Shown here: piece by piece, positions 1-9,054 of the stretch
Position numbering within the stretch: the stretch's first letter is position 1
Layout of the letters: each line of letters opens with the position of its first letter
NCBI GenBank assembly: GCA_000719695.1
Contig: JOHN01000090.1
Location: 1-23,743, forward strand
Origin: Streptomyces sp. NRRL F-6131
GTDB lineage: Bacteria > Actinomycetota > Actinomycetes > Streptomycetales > Streptomycetaceae
Length of the DNA stretch: 23,743 nt
Direction: 5' to 3'
Notes under the pieces: model-generated
Databases searched by the model: none
The model's input: only the letters and a program-made list of their open reading frames with translations
What the model was told of the DNA's origin: nothing
Position numbers and translations under genes: made by a program

Positions 1-1
1 C

Positions 2-3000
2 CCGGTGGTGCCGGGGCAGCAGATCCAGTGGCAGGTGAGCGTCAGGAACGACGGTCCGTCGCGGGCGCGGAATGTGGTGGTGACGGACCAGGTTCCGGCG
101 GGTGTCGGGAACGCTTCGATGGTGGCGGCCGATGGTATTGGCTGTCCGATCAACAACGGTACGGCGACCTGTCCGGCGGTGGAGATCGCGGTGGGTCAGA
201 CCCTGACCTGGACGCTGACGGGCACACTGGCGTCCGACGCGACCGTGACGCCGACCAATACCGCGGTGGTGACGGGCGGCCCCGATCCCACCGCGACCGC
301 GCACACGGCGGTGGCCTCGCCCACCGACTCGCCGTCGCCGCAGGCGAACCTCACCGTGTCCAAGGTGCTGCTCACCGACCCGGTCGTTCCGGGCCAGCAG
401 ATCCAGTGGCGGGTGAGCGTCACGAACAACGGTCCCTCCCAGGCGCGGAACGTCGTCGTCACCGACACGATTCCGGCTGGTGTCGGGAACGCTTCGTTGG
501 TAGCGGCCGACGGTATTGGCTGTCCGATCAACAATGGCACGGCGACCTGTCCGGCGGTAGAGATCGCGGTGGGTCAGACGTTGACGTGGACGTTGTCGGG
601 CACGTTGGACGCGAACGCTCTTGGGGCGCCGACCAATACCGTGACGGTCACCGGTGGTCCGGACCCTGCGACGCCTACGCACACGGCCGTCGCCACGCCG
701 ACCTCGTCGCCGACGCCTCGGGCGAGCCTGACCGTGTCCAAGGTCCTGCTCACCGATCCGGTGGTTCCGGGCCGGCAGATCCAGTGGCGGGTGTCGGTGA
801 CCAACAACGGCCCGTCGCGGGCCCGGAACGTGGTGGTGACGGACCAGGTGCCGTCCGCAGTGAGCGATGCGACGATGACAGCGGCGGACGGTACTGACTG
901 TCCGATCAGCAACGGCACGGCGACGTGTCCGGCGGTGGAGATCGCGGTGGGGCAGACGCTGACGTGGACGTTGTCGGGCACCTTGGACGCGAACGCTGTT
1001 GGGACCCCCACCAATACCGTCACAGTGACCGGCGGTCCAGACCCTTCGACGCCGACGCACACGGCGGTCGCTTCGCCGACCTCGTCGCCGTCCTCCCAGG
1101 CCCGCCTGACGGTGTCGAAGGTGCTGCTGACGAACCCGGTGGTGCCGGGTCAGCAGATCCAGTGGCAGGTGAGCATCAGGAACGACGGCCCGTCGCGGGC
1201 CCGAAACGTCGTGGTGACGGATCAGGTGCCGGGAGGGGTCAGCAACGCCTCGATGACAGCAGCGGACGGTACTGACTGTCCGATCAGCAACGGCACGGCG
1301 ACGTGTCCGGCAGTGGAGATCCCCGTCGGCCAGACCCTGACCTGGACGTTGTCGGGCACGCTGGACGCGAACGCTGTTGGAACGCCGACCAATACGGTGA
1401 TGGTGACCGGCGGCCCGGACCCTTCGACGTCGACGCACACGGCAGTGGCTTCGCCGTCCGACTCGCCGTCGCCGCAGGCGAACCTCACGGTGTCGAAGGT
1501 GCTGCTCACGAACCCGGTGGTTCCCGGTCAGCAGGTCCAGTGGCGGGTGAGCGTCACCAACAACGGTCCGTCCCGCGCCCGTGATGTCGTCGTCACCGAC
1601 GCGATTCCGGCAGACGTCGGCCGTGCCTCGATGCGTGCGGATGTGGACGGCGCCGACTGCCCGATCGGCAACGGCACGGCGACTTGCCCGGCTGTGGAGA
1701 TCGCCGTCGGCCAGACCCTGACCTGGACGCTGTCGGGCACCCTCGACTCCAACGCGACCACCACGCCGACCAACACAACCGTCGTGACCGGCGGCCCCGA
1801 CCCGACCGCGACGGCCCACACCGCCGTCGCCTCGCCCACCGACTCGCCTTCGCAGCAGGCCCGCCTGACGGTGTCGAAGGTGTTGCTGACGAACCCGGTC
1901 GTCCCGGGGCAGCAGATCCAGTGGCGGGTGTCGGTGACCAACAGCGGTCCGTCGCGGGCCCGGAACGTGGCGGTGACGGACCAGGTGCCGGCAGGGGTCG
2001 GCAACGCCTCGATGACAGCAGCGGACGGTACTGGCTGCCCGATCAACAACGGCATGGCGACCTGTCCCGCCGTGGAGATCCCGGTCGGGCAGACCCTGAC
2101 CTGGACATTGTCGGGCACCTTGGACGCGAACGCGGTTGTCACTCCGACCAATACCGTGACGGTGACTGGCGGCCCGGACCCTTCGACGTCGACACACACG
2201 GCAGTGGCCTCGCCCACCGACTCGCCGTCGCCGCACGCGAACCTCACCGTCGCCAAGGTGCTGCTCACCAACCCCGTCGTCCCCGGTCAGCAGATCCAGT
2301 GGCGGGTGAGCGTCACCAACAACGGTCCCTCGCGCGCCCGTGACGTCGTCGTCACCGACAAGGTGCCGACCGGAGTGCTCGGTGCGAGCATGACGGCCGA
2401 CGCCGACGGCACCCAGTGCCCGATCAACAACACCACGGCGACTTGCCCGGCCGTGGAGATCCCCGTCGGCCAGACCCTGACCTGGACGCTGTCGGGCACT
2501 CTCGACGCCAACGCCACCACCACGCCGACCAACACGACAATGGTGACCGGCGGCCCAGACCCGACCGCGACCGCGCACACCGCCGTCGCCTCGCCCACCG
2601 ACTCGCCGTCGCCGCAGGCGAACCTCACCGTCGCCAAGGTGCTGCTCACCAACCCGGTCGTGCCCGGTCAGCAGATCCAGTGGCGGGTGACCGTGACCAA
2701 CAACGGACCGTCGCGGGCCCGGAACGTCGTGGTGACGGACCGTGTCCCGGACGGTGTCGGCGGTGCGAGCATGACCGGCGCCGACGGGAGCGTCTGCCCC
2801 ATCACGGACGGGACGGCCGTCTGCCCGGCGATCGAACTCGCCGTGGGCGCGACGCAGTCGTACACACTGAGCGGCACACTGGCGCAGGACGCCACCACCA
2901 CGCCGACCAACACAACAGTCGTGACGGGCGGCCCCGACCCGACCGCGACGGCGCACACCGCCGTCGCCTCGCCCACCGACTCGCCGTCCCCGCAGGCCAA

Positions 3001-6000
3001 TCTGACCGTCGCCAAGGCGCTGCTGACCGACCCCGTCGTCCCGGGGGAGATCGTCCAGTGGCGGGTGACGGTGACCAACAACGGGCCGAGCCGGGCGCGC
3101 GACGTCGTGATCACGGACCGGATCCCGGACGGCGTCCTCGACGCCGTCCTCCAGGCGGACGCCGACGCGAGCACCTGCCCGATCACCGACGGTGTCGCCG
3201 TCTGTCCGGCCGTCGAGCTGGAGGTCGGCCGGACGGCGACGTACACGCTGACCGGACGGCTGGCCCCGGACGCGACCGTGACGCCGACCAACACGGTCAC
3301 CGTGACGGGCGGCCCCGACCCGACCGCGACGGCGCACACCGCCGTCGCCTCGCCCACCGCCTCGCCCACCCCGCAGGCCAACCTGACCATCGCCAAGGCA
3401 CTGCTGACCAACCCCGTGGTGCCGGGCGGACCGATCCGGTGGCGGGTGACGGTGACCAACAACGGACCCTCCCGGGCCCGGAACGTGGTCGTCACCGACA
3501 CGGTCCCGGCCATGGTCACCGGGGCGACCATGACCTCGGACGCCGACAACACCCGGTGCCTGATCAGCAACAACACGGCGACCTGCCCGGCCGTGGAGAT
3601 CCCGGCCGGCGACAGCGTCTCCTACACCGTCGCCGGCACGCTCGACCCGGCGGCGACCAGTACCCCGGTCAACGTGGCCACCGTCACCGGCGGGCCCGAT
3701 CCGACGGCGACGGCCCACACCGCGACCGCGCAGGCCAGCGAGACGGTCGAACCGCGGGCGAGCCTGACGGTCTCCAAGGCCCTGCTGACCGACCCGGTCG
3801 TGCCGGGGCAGTCGATCGCCTGGCGGATCAGTGTGACCAACAACGGGCCGAGCCGGGCCCGCAACGTCGTGGTCGCCGACCGGATCCCGGAGGGCGTCGT
3901 CGGCGCCTCGCTCTCACCGGACGACACGAACGCGGCCTGCCCGATCACGGACGGCGTGGCGACCTGCCCGCCGGTGGAGATCCCGGTCGGTGACACCGTC
4001 ACCTACACGCTCTCCGGCACCCTGGCTCAGGACGCCACCACCGTGCCGGCCAACACGGCGGTGGTGACCGGCGGTCCCGATCCGAGCACCTCGGCCCACA
4101 CGGCGGTGGCCTCGCCCACCGGTTCGCCGTCGCCGCGGGCGAGGCTGACGGTCTCCAAGGCGCTGGTGACCGACCCGGTCGTGCCCGGCCAGGAGATCGA
4201 GTGGCGGGTGACCGTCACCAACAACGGTCCGTCGCGGGCCCGGAACGTCGTGGTCACGGACCGGATCCCGGACGGGGTGTCCGGCGCCGTGATGACCGCG
4301 GACGAGGACGGCACCCGCTGCCCGGTCGCCAGCGGCGTGGCGACCTGTCCGGCGATCGACCTGGAGGTCGGGCAGACGGCCTCGTACACGCTGAGCGGCA
4401 CGCTGGCGCAGGACGCCACGGTGACCCCGAGCAACGCCGTGACGGTGACGGGCGGTCCGGATCCGGCGATGCCGACGCACACCGCGGTCGCCTCGCCGTC
4501 GGCGTCGCCCGCGCCTCGGGCGAACCTCACCGTGTCGAAGATCCTGGTGACGGACCCGGTGGTGCCGGGTCAGCGGATCGAGTGGCGGGTGACCGTCGCC
4601 AACAACGGTCCGTCGCGGGCCCGGAACGTGGTCGTCACCGATCAGGTGCCCGCGGGGGTGGCGAACGCCTCGATGACGGCGCAGGACGGCACCGCGTGCG
4701 CGATCGCCGACGGGACGGCGACCTGCCCGGCCGTGGAGATCGCGGTCGGCGACCTGCTGACCTGGACGTTGGCCGGCACGCTCGACCCGGGCGCGACCGT
4801 CGCGCCGACCAACACCGCCTTCGTCACGGGCGGTCCGGACCCCACCACCAGCACCCACACGGCGGTGGCCAGCCCCACGGGCGGGCCGGTCCTGGAGGCG
4901 CGCCTGTCGGTCGCCAAGGTGCTGCTCACCGATCCGGTGGTGCCGGGCCGGCCGATCCGGTGGCAGGTGTCCGTCACCAACCGGGGGCCGTCTGCCGCCC
5001 GTGACGTCGTCGTCACCGACCGGATCCCCGACGGGGTGCTGAACGCGACGATGACGTCGGACGACGACGGCACCGGCTGTCCGATCGCGGACGGCACGGC
5101 CACCTGCCCGGCGGTCGGGATCCCGGTCGGCGTGACGCGGACCTGGACGCTGACCGGCACGCTGGACGCCGCCGCGACCGTCACGCCGGCCAACGCGGCG
5201 ACCGTGACGGGCGGTCCGGATCCGGTGACGCCGACGCACACGGCGGTGGCCTCGCCCACCGGTTCGCCGACGGCGCAGGCCGAGCTGACGGTCGCCAAGG
5301 TGCTGGTGACCAACCCGGTCGTGGTGGGCGCACCGATCGAATGGCGGGTGACCGTGACGAACGACGGGCCCTCCGTGGCGCGCGGCGTCGTGGTGACGGA
5401 CCACGTGCCGGCGGACCTGGTCGACGCCTCCATGACCGGGCCCGACGGGGCCGCGTGCCCGATCACGAGCCGGACGGCGACCTGCCCGGCGGTGGAGATC
5501 CCGGTCGGCCGGACCCTCACCTGGACGCTCAAGGGCACGCTCAGCTCGAACGCGACCGTCACGCCGAGCAACACGGTGACCGTGACGGGCGGTCCGGATC
5601 CGGTGACGCCGACGCACACGGCGGTGGCCTCGCCCTCGGAGCCGCCGTCGTCGCAGGCCCGGCTGACGGTCGCCAAGGCGCTCCTGACCTCCCCGGTCGT
5701 CGCCGGGGAGCAGATCCTGTGGCAGGTCACCGTGACCAACCGCGGGCCCTCCCCGGCCCGGAACGTGGTCGTCACGGACCGGGTGCCCGCCGGGGTCGGC
5801 GGCGCCTCGATGACGGCCGACGCCGACGGGACGCCGTGCCCGATCGCGGACGGGACGGCGACCTGCCCGGCCGTCGCGATCCCGGTCGGTGCGACGGCGA
5901 GCTGGACGCTCAGCGGCACGCTCGACCCCGACGCCACGGCCGTCCCGGTCAACTCGGTCGTGGTGACCGGCGGTCCGGACCCGGACACGACCGCCCACAC

Positions 6001-6589
6001 GGCGGTGGCGACCCCGACCGAGCCGATCACCGTGCGGCACGACCTGCTGATCGCCAAGCACGCGAGCCCGGCGAACCCGAAGCCCGGGGACGTGGTCACG
6101 TACACCGTCACCGCGACCAACCGGGCCGCCGGCACCTACCTCGGCGCGGTGGTCACCGACGACCTCTCCGAGGTCCTGGGCGGCGCGGTCTACGGCGGCG
6201 ACGCCACGGCGGGCACCGGGCGGACGGCCTACTCCGCGCCGAGACTGACCTGGACGCTGGACATCCGGCCCGGCGCGACGGAGACGCTCACCTACACCGT
6301 CACCGTGAAGCCGGACGCGGGCGGCAGGAGGCTCGTCAACCGGGTGACCGCCGACGGCTCCAACTGCTCCGTCGGCCCTGGGACCGGCGCGCGACGGGCG
6401 GTGAGCGCGAGCGACACGTGCTCGACCACCACCCTCGTCCGCACCACGCCCACCCCCAGCCCCAGCCCGACCACCAGGCCGCCGCTGCCGCCCACCGGTA
6501 GCGGGAACCCGAAGCCGGCCCTGCTGGTCACTGTGCTGCTCCTCGTCCTCGGCGGCCTGCTGGTCGGGGCGCGGCGTTCCCGGCGCTGA
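2..6589 (+). CDS. Giant DUF11-repeat surface protein with LPXTG anchor (5' partial)
   Basis: The frame is open at the left edge and begins inside a repeat, so the true start lies upstream; the GTG at 5 is internal. The visible ~2,195 residues contain 16 tandem units of 126-127 aa (the first partial), starting near 344, 722, 1100, 1478, 1859, 2237, 2618, 2996, 3377, 3758, 4139, 4520, 4898, 5279 and 5657. A typical unit runs (A)NLTVSKVLLTDPVVPG, then VTNNGPSRARNVVVTD, then CPIxxGTATCP, then TGGPDPTATAHTAVASPT. This matches DUF11/CARDB-like Ig-fold repeats of surface proteins. A divergent 17th unit begins at 6038. A Pro/Thr/Ser linker, LPPTG (codons at 6485-6499), a hydrophobic helix and ARRSRR form a sortase sorting signal. 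The product is therefore probably a wall-anchored stalk or adhesin. No sortase gene lies in the window. Adhesive function is inferred; repeat and anchor are seen directly. Confidence 0.93.
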   Translation, partial: PVVPGQQIQWQVSVRNDGPSRARNVVVTDQVPAGVGNASMVAADGIGCPINNGTATCPAVEIAVGQTLTWTLTGTLASDATVTPTNTAVVTGGPDPTATAHTAVASPTDSPSPQANLTVSKVLLTDPVVPGQQIQWRVSVTNNGPSQARNVVVTDTIPAGVGNASLVAADGIGCPINNGTATCPAVEIAVGQTLTWTLSGTLDANALGAPTNTVTVTGGPDPATPTHTAVATPTSSPTPRASLTVSKVLLTDPVVPGRQIQWRVSVTNNGPSRARNVVVTDQVPSAVSDATMTAADGTDCPISNGTATCPAVEIAVGQTLTWTLSGTLDANAVGTPTNTVTVTGGPDPSTPTHTAVASPTSSPSSQARLTVSKVLLTNPVVPGQQIQWQVSIRNDGPSRARNVVVTDQVPGGVSNASMTAADGTDCPISNGTATCPAVEIPVGQTLTWTLSGTLDANAVGTPTNTVMVTGGPDPSTSTHTAVASPSDSPSPQANLTVSKVLLTNPVVPGQQVQWRVSVTNNGPSRARDVVVTDAIPADVGRASMRADVDGADCPIGNGTATCPAVEIAVGQTLTWTLSGTLDSNATTTPTNTTVVTGGPDPTATAHTAVASPTDSPSQQARLTVSKVLLTNPVVPGQQIQWRVSVTNSGPSRARNVAVTDQVPAGVGNASMTAADGTGCPINNGMATCPAVEIPVGQTLTWTLSGTLDANAVVTPTNTVTVTGGPDPSTSTHTAVASPTDSPSPHANLTVAKVLLTNPVVPGQQIQWRVSVTNNGPSRARDVVVTDKVPTGVLGASMTADADGTQCPINNTTATCPAVEIPVGQTLTWTLSGTLDANATTTPTNTTMVTGGPDPTATAHTAVASPTDSPSPQANLTVAKVLLTNPVVPGQQIQWRVTVTNNGPSRARNVVVTDRVPDGVGGASMTGADGSVCPITDGTAVCPAIELAVGATQSYTLSGTLAQDATTTPTNTTVVTGGPDPTATAHTAVASPTDSPSPQANLTVAKALLTDPVVPGEIVQWRVTVTNNGPSRARDVVITDRIPDGVLDAVLQADADASTCPITDGVAVCPAVELEVGRTATYTLTGRLAPDATVTPTNTVTVTGGPDPTATAHTAVASPTASPTPQANLTIAKALLTNPVVPGGPIRWRVTVTNNGPSRARNVVVTDTVPAMVTGATMTSDADNTRCLISNNTATCPAVEIPAGDSVSYTVAGTLDPAATSTPVNVATVTGGPDPTATAHTATAQASETVEPRASLTVSKALLTDPVVPGQSIAWRISVTNNGPSRARNVVVADRIPEGVVGASLSPDDTNAACPITDGVATCPPVEIPVGDTVTYTLSGTLAQDATTVPANTAVVTGGPDPSTSAHTAVASPTGSPSPRARLTVSKALVTDPVVPGQEIEWRVTVTNNGPSRARNVVVTDRIPDGVSGAVMTADEDGTRCPVASGVATCPAIDLEVGQTASYTLSGTLAQDATVTPSNAVTVTGGPDPAMPTHTAVASPSASPAPRANLTVSKILVTDPVVPGQRIEWRVTVANNGPSRARNVVVTDQVPAGVANASMTAQDGTACAIADGTATCPAVEIAVGDLLTWTLAGTLDPGATVAPTNTAFVTGGPDPTTSTHTAVASPTGGPVLEARLSVAKVLLTDPVVPGRPIRWQVSVTNRGPSAARDVVVTDRIPDGVLNATMTSDDDGTGCPIADGTATCPAVGIPVGVTRTWTLTGTLDAAATVTPANAATVTGGPDPVTPTHTAVASPTGSPTAQAELTVAKVLVTNPVVVGAPIEWRVTVTNDGPSVARGVVVTDHVPADLVDASMTGPDGAACPITSRTATCPAVEIPVGRTLTWTLKGTLSSNATVTPSNTVTVTGGPDPVTPTHTAVASPSEPPSSQARLTVAKALLTSPVVAGEQILWQVTVTNRGPSPARNVVVTDRVPAGVGGASMTADADGTPCPIADGTATCPAVAIPVGATASWTLSGTLDPDATAVPVNSVVVTGGPDPDTTAHTAVATPTEPITVRHDLLIAKHASPANPKPGDVVTYTVTATNRAAGTYLGAVVTDDLSEVLGGAVYGGDATAGTGRTAYSAPRLTWTLDIRPGATETLTYTVTVKPDAGGRRLVNRVTADGSNCSVGPGTGARRAVSASDTCSTTTLVRTTPTPSPSPTTRPPLPPTGSGNPKPALLVTVLLLVLGGLLVGARRSRR
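344..6037 (+). repeat. Tandem 378/381-bp coding repeats (15 complete units)
   Basis: Unit starts are spaced 378 or 381 bp apart without exception, the difference being one codon. Neighbouring units near the left edge share long nucleotide blocks; for example about 60 bp around 881-940 and 1257-1318 are almost identical, including GGTACTGACTGTCCGATCAG. Units towards the C-terminus are more divergent and richer in G/C at third positions. Confidence 0.95.
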
Positions 6590-6604
6590 CCTCCGCCGTT
6601 CGCA

Positions 6605-6633
6605 CCGGGCGGTCGGCTCTGCCGGCCGCCCGG
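6605..6633 (+). terminator. Hairpin terminator after the DUF11 gene
   Basis: Arms CCGGGCGGTCGGC (6605-6617) and GCCGGCCGCCCGG (6621-6633) form a 13-bp stem with one G-U pair around a TCT loop, 15 nt after the stop codon. There is no U-tract, as is common in Streptomyces terminators. Confidence 0.75.
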
Positions 6634-6634
6634 C

Positions 6635-6682
6635 GGCGTTCCGGTCGGGAGGCGTTCCGGTCGGGCGGCGTTCGGGTCGGGC
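6635..6682. repeat. Three tandem 16-bp repeats
   Basis: Three consecutive copies of GGCGTTCCGGTCGGG(A/C) occur at 6635-6650, 6651-6666 and 6667-6682 (the third has TTCGGG). They lie between the terminator and the hydrolase gene. Function is unknown. Confidence 0.8.
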
Positions 6683-6798
6683 CGTGCACGTCGGCGGCCT
6701 CGGTACGCTGCCGTGCACGGACCGTGCGCGCGGCGCGGCGCGCTGGACACCGGGCGCTGGGTACCGAGCGGTGGACACCGAGAGGAGGGACCGGAGCG

Positions 6799-7662
6799 GT
6801 GACGAGGGACTTCGGGGAACGCCGGACGGCGTCGGGCGTCAGGCTGCGCCGGGTCTCCCGGAGCGAGGGCCGCCGGAACTGGCTGTTCGTCCCGGGCGGT
6901 CCCGGCCTCGGGTCGGAGTCCGTCCGCGGGCTGGCCGACGCGGCCGGGGTGCCGGGCACGGTGTGGCTGGTCGACCTGCCGGGCGACGGCTCGAACCGGG
7001 ACGTCCCGCACGGCCCCGGCGGCGCCCGGGGCAATCCGTTCGAACGGTGGCCGGACGTCCTGGCGGAGGCCGCCGACGCGGTCGACGAGCCGGTCATGGT
7101 CGGCCACTCCACCGGCGGGATGTTCCTGCTGTCCGTGCCCGGGCTGGCGGGACGGCTCGCCGGTGCGGCGCTGGTCAGCACCGCACCCCATGCCGGGTGG
7201 CGGCAGTCCTTCACCCGCTGGGCCGCCGCCCATCCGCTCCCCGGGCTGGACGACGCGGCCGACGCCTACGGCCGGGAGCCGAACGACGACACCCTGCGCG
7301 CGCTCACCCTCGCCGCCGCGCCGTGGAGCTTCACCCCCGGCGGACTGGCCGCGGGCCGCGAGCTGCTGGCGGACCTGCCCTACTGTCACGACGCGGTCGC
7401 CTGGGCGGACGCCCACTTCGACGACGTCTACCGGGCCCGCTGGACCCCTCGGGACAGCGGGCTGCCGACGCTGATCGTCAGCGGGGCCGAGGACCGCGTG
7501 GTCGACCAGCGCCTCTGGCGCGACGAACCGGCCTTCGACGGCCCCCGGGTCCTGCGGCGCACGATCGAGGGCGCCGGTCACTTCCCCTGGGTCGAGAACC
7601 CGAGGGCGCTCCGGTCGGCCTTCGCCGAGCTGAGCGCCCTGCTGGAGGACGGCGGCCGGTAG
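6799..7662 (+). CDS. Alpha/beta hydrolase (proline iminopeptidase-like fold)
   Basis: A 287-aa protein. GTG at 6799 is chosen because AGGAGGGA (6783-6790) lies 8 nt upstream; an in-frame ATG at 6724 has no comparable site. LFVPGGPGLGSES (about residues 29-41) resembles the HGGPG oxyanion loop of S33 peptidases. VGHSTGG (101-107) is the nucleophile elbow with Ser104, SGAEDRVVD (229-236) carries the likely acid Asp232, and EGAGHFPWVENP (257-268) carries the catalytic His261. The triad and length fit a cytoplasmic alpha/beta hydrolase with a small lid between strands 6 and 7. There is no signal peptide. The substrate cannot be told: esterase, lactonase or aminopeptidase are all possible. It appears to be a single-gene unit. 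Confidence 0.9.
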   Translation: MTRDFGERRTASGVRLRRVSRSEGRRNWLFVPGGPGLGSESVRGLADAAGVPGTVWLVDLPGDGSNRDVPHGPGGARGNPFERWPDVLAEAADAVDEPVMVGHSTGGMFLLSVPGLAGRLAGAALVSTAPHAGWRQSFTRWAAAHPLPGLDDAADAYGREPNDDTLRALTLAAAPWSFTPGGLAAGRELLADLPYCHDAVAWADAHFDDVYRARWTPRDSGLPTLIVSGAEDRVVDQRLWRDEPAFDGPRVLRRTIEGAGHFPWVENPRALRSAFAELSALLEDGGR

Positions 7663-7810
7663 CGGCCCGGCCGGGCCCGGGTGCGGGTTCGGGGGAACTC
7701 CGGCACAGTGGTTCGGGTGGCGGGTGCGGTTCCCCGCCGCTGCTCCCGGTGACCCGGTGACCCGGCACCACCGACGTTCGCAGGGGGCCGGACGATCCCG
7801 GAGGCGCCCT

Positions 7811-8848
7811 GTGCATGCTCTCCACGAACACGGCAACGGACACGGGCACGGCAACGGACACGGGAACGGACACGAAAGCAGCCGCGGCAGCCGAACCCGT
7901 CGCGCCGCCCTCCCGGCCGTCGCCGCCGCCGTCGCCGCCGTGAGCCTCGCCCTCCTCCTACCGGCGCCGCCCGCCCACGCGTTCCTGCCGGAGAACCACA
8001 CCGCGATCACCCGGCAGGCGCTGGCCTCCTGGGAGGGCGCCTCCCTCGGGCAGTTCGCCGACGGCAGGGACGGGGCGATCGGCGCCAACGACAAGAGGCC
8101 CTACTTCGACCTCGGCTTCCTCCACTGCGACAACGCCGACTTCCTCGACACCCCGGGCTACCCCAGGAGCCGTGAACAGGCGAACGACGAGATCATCGCC
8201 TGTGTCCGCAGCTCCGTCGTCCGGTTCCGCAGCGCCGTCGCGGCGGCGGACGGGCTCGTCGACGCCGACGGCAAGGTGATCCCCGGGGCGAACGACCTGT
8301 CCGAGCCCTGTGCGTGGGACGAGGATCCCGGCCGCGCCAAGTGCGCCGTCTACGAGCAACTGGGCCGGGGCTGGCACCAGATCGAGGACTTCTACTCCCA
8401 CAGCAACTGGTCCGACCGGGCCGACTCCGGCCCCGTCGGCATCGACAATCCGCCCGGCCTGGCCCGAACCACCGTCACCGACCTGTTCCGGATCCGGACC
8501 TGGGCAGGTCTGAAGGGCGACGACTGGATCCCCACGGTCAGGGCTCTCGTTCCCCGGGACCTCACCACCGGCTGCTACCCCGACCTCGACTCCACCGGGA
8601 GCCAGGCGCCCAGGTCCTGCCCCGGCCGGGTTCGGCACGACGGCGTGCTCGCCAAGGACGGCGAGAACGTCGCCCGCGCGCGGGTGGACGACAACTTCCG
8701 GCACGCCTTCGACCTGGCCGTCGCCGACATCACGCGGCAGTGGGACGACTTCCGGGCCGAACTGCGCGCCACCTACCCGGACCACCGCCGGGGGGAGCAG
8801 ATGATCTGCGCCCTCACCCACGACGACCCGGTGCACGCTTGCCCCTGA
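7811..8848 (+). CDS. CinY-like secreted protein, Het-C/zinc phospholipase C-type fold
   Basis: A 345-aa protein. GTG at 7811 has GGAGG (7800-7804) 6 nt upstream; an in-frame ATG at 7724 lacks such a site. The N-terminus is His/Gly/Asn-rich (HGNGHGHGNGHGNGH, about residues 7-21). It is followed by SRTRRAAL, which resembles a Tat motif, a hydrophobic stretch (about 33-50) and a signal-peptidase site after AHA (residue 57). The mature protein begins FLPENHTAITRQAL. DNADF and GRGWHQIEDFYSHSNWSD place His/Asp/Glu as in the Het-C and zinc-dependent phospholipase C-like families, and CinY proteins of Streptomyces share this pattern. The likely role is that of a secreted, metal-binding hydrolase-like protein; enzymatic activity is not established. 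Six Cys are expected to form extracellular disulfides. An 8-bp-stem hairpin follows the stop. Confidence 0.85.
   Translation: MHALHEHGNGHGHGNGHGNGHESSRGSRTRRAALPAVAAAVAAVSLALLLPAPPAHAFLPENHTAITRQALASWEGASLGQFADGRDGAIGANDKRPYFDLGFLHCDNADFLDTPGYPRSREQANDEIIACVRSSVVRFRSAVAAADGLVDADGKVIPGANDLSEPCAWDEDPGRAKCAVYEQLGRGWHQIEDFYSHSNWSDRADSGPVGIDNPPGLARTTVTDLFRIRTWAGLKGDDWIPTVRALVPRDLTTGCYPDLDSTGSQAPRSCPGRVRHDGVLAKDGENVARARVDDNFRHAFDLAVADITRQWDDFRAELRATYPDHRRGEQMICALTHDDPVHACP
7832..7867 (+). repeat. Tandem 18-bp repeat encoding the His-rich N-terminus
   Basis: GGCAACGGACACGGGCAC (7832-7849) is followed directly by GGCAACGGACACGGGAAC (7850-7867), and a shorter partial copy follows. The repeats encode alternating Gly, Asn and His upstream of the signal-peptide core. 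Confidence 0.85.
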
Positions 8849-8853
8849 TCAAG

Positions 8854-8878
8854 GGTGACGGGTGGCCAGGCCGTCACC
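8854..8878 (+). terminator. Hairpin terminator after the CinY-like gene
   Basis: GGTGACGG (8854-8861) and CCGTCACC (8871-8878) form a perfect 8-bp stem with a 9-nt loop, 5 nt after the stop codon. The rest of the gap to 9054 shows no further gene and presumably holds the promoter of the SPFH gene, but no convincing -35/-10 pair was found. Confidence 0.6.
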
Positions 8879-9054
8879 GGACGCCCGCGAGGGTCCTGTC
8901 CTGGAAGAGGAGTGTCACGCTTCGTCCCGTCCGGTCGGCCGGCCAATAGAGGGGTGCGATCGTATGAACATCATCTGAACCGGACTCGGGGTGCGAACGG
9001 GCTGTCTAGGCTGCGGCCGTCCGTAGTGATCACTCCACTCCGAGAGACCTCACC

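Noticed and set aside
344..6037. Regular ~380-bp repeats as a possible CRISPR or satellite array.
   Set aside because: The repeats are entirely coding, in frame and separated by no spacers.
3914..6778. A 954-codon open frame on the minus strand, with others across 574-4002 on both strands.
   Set aside because: They lie opposite or out of frame with the DUF11 gene. Their Arg/Gly/Pro-rich periodic translations mirror the repeat, as expected from G/C-biased third positions.
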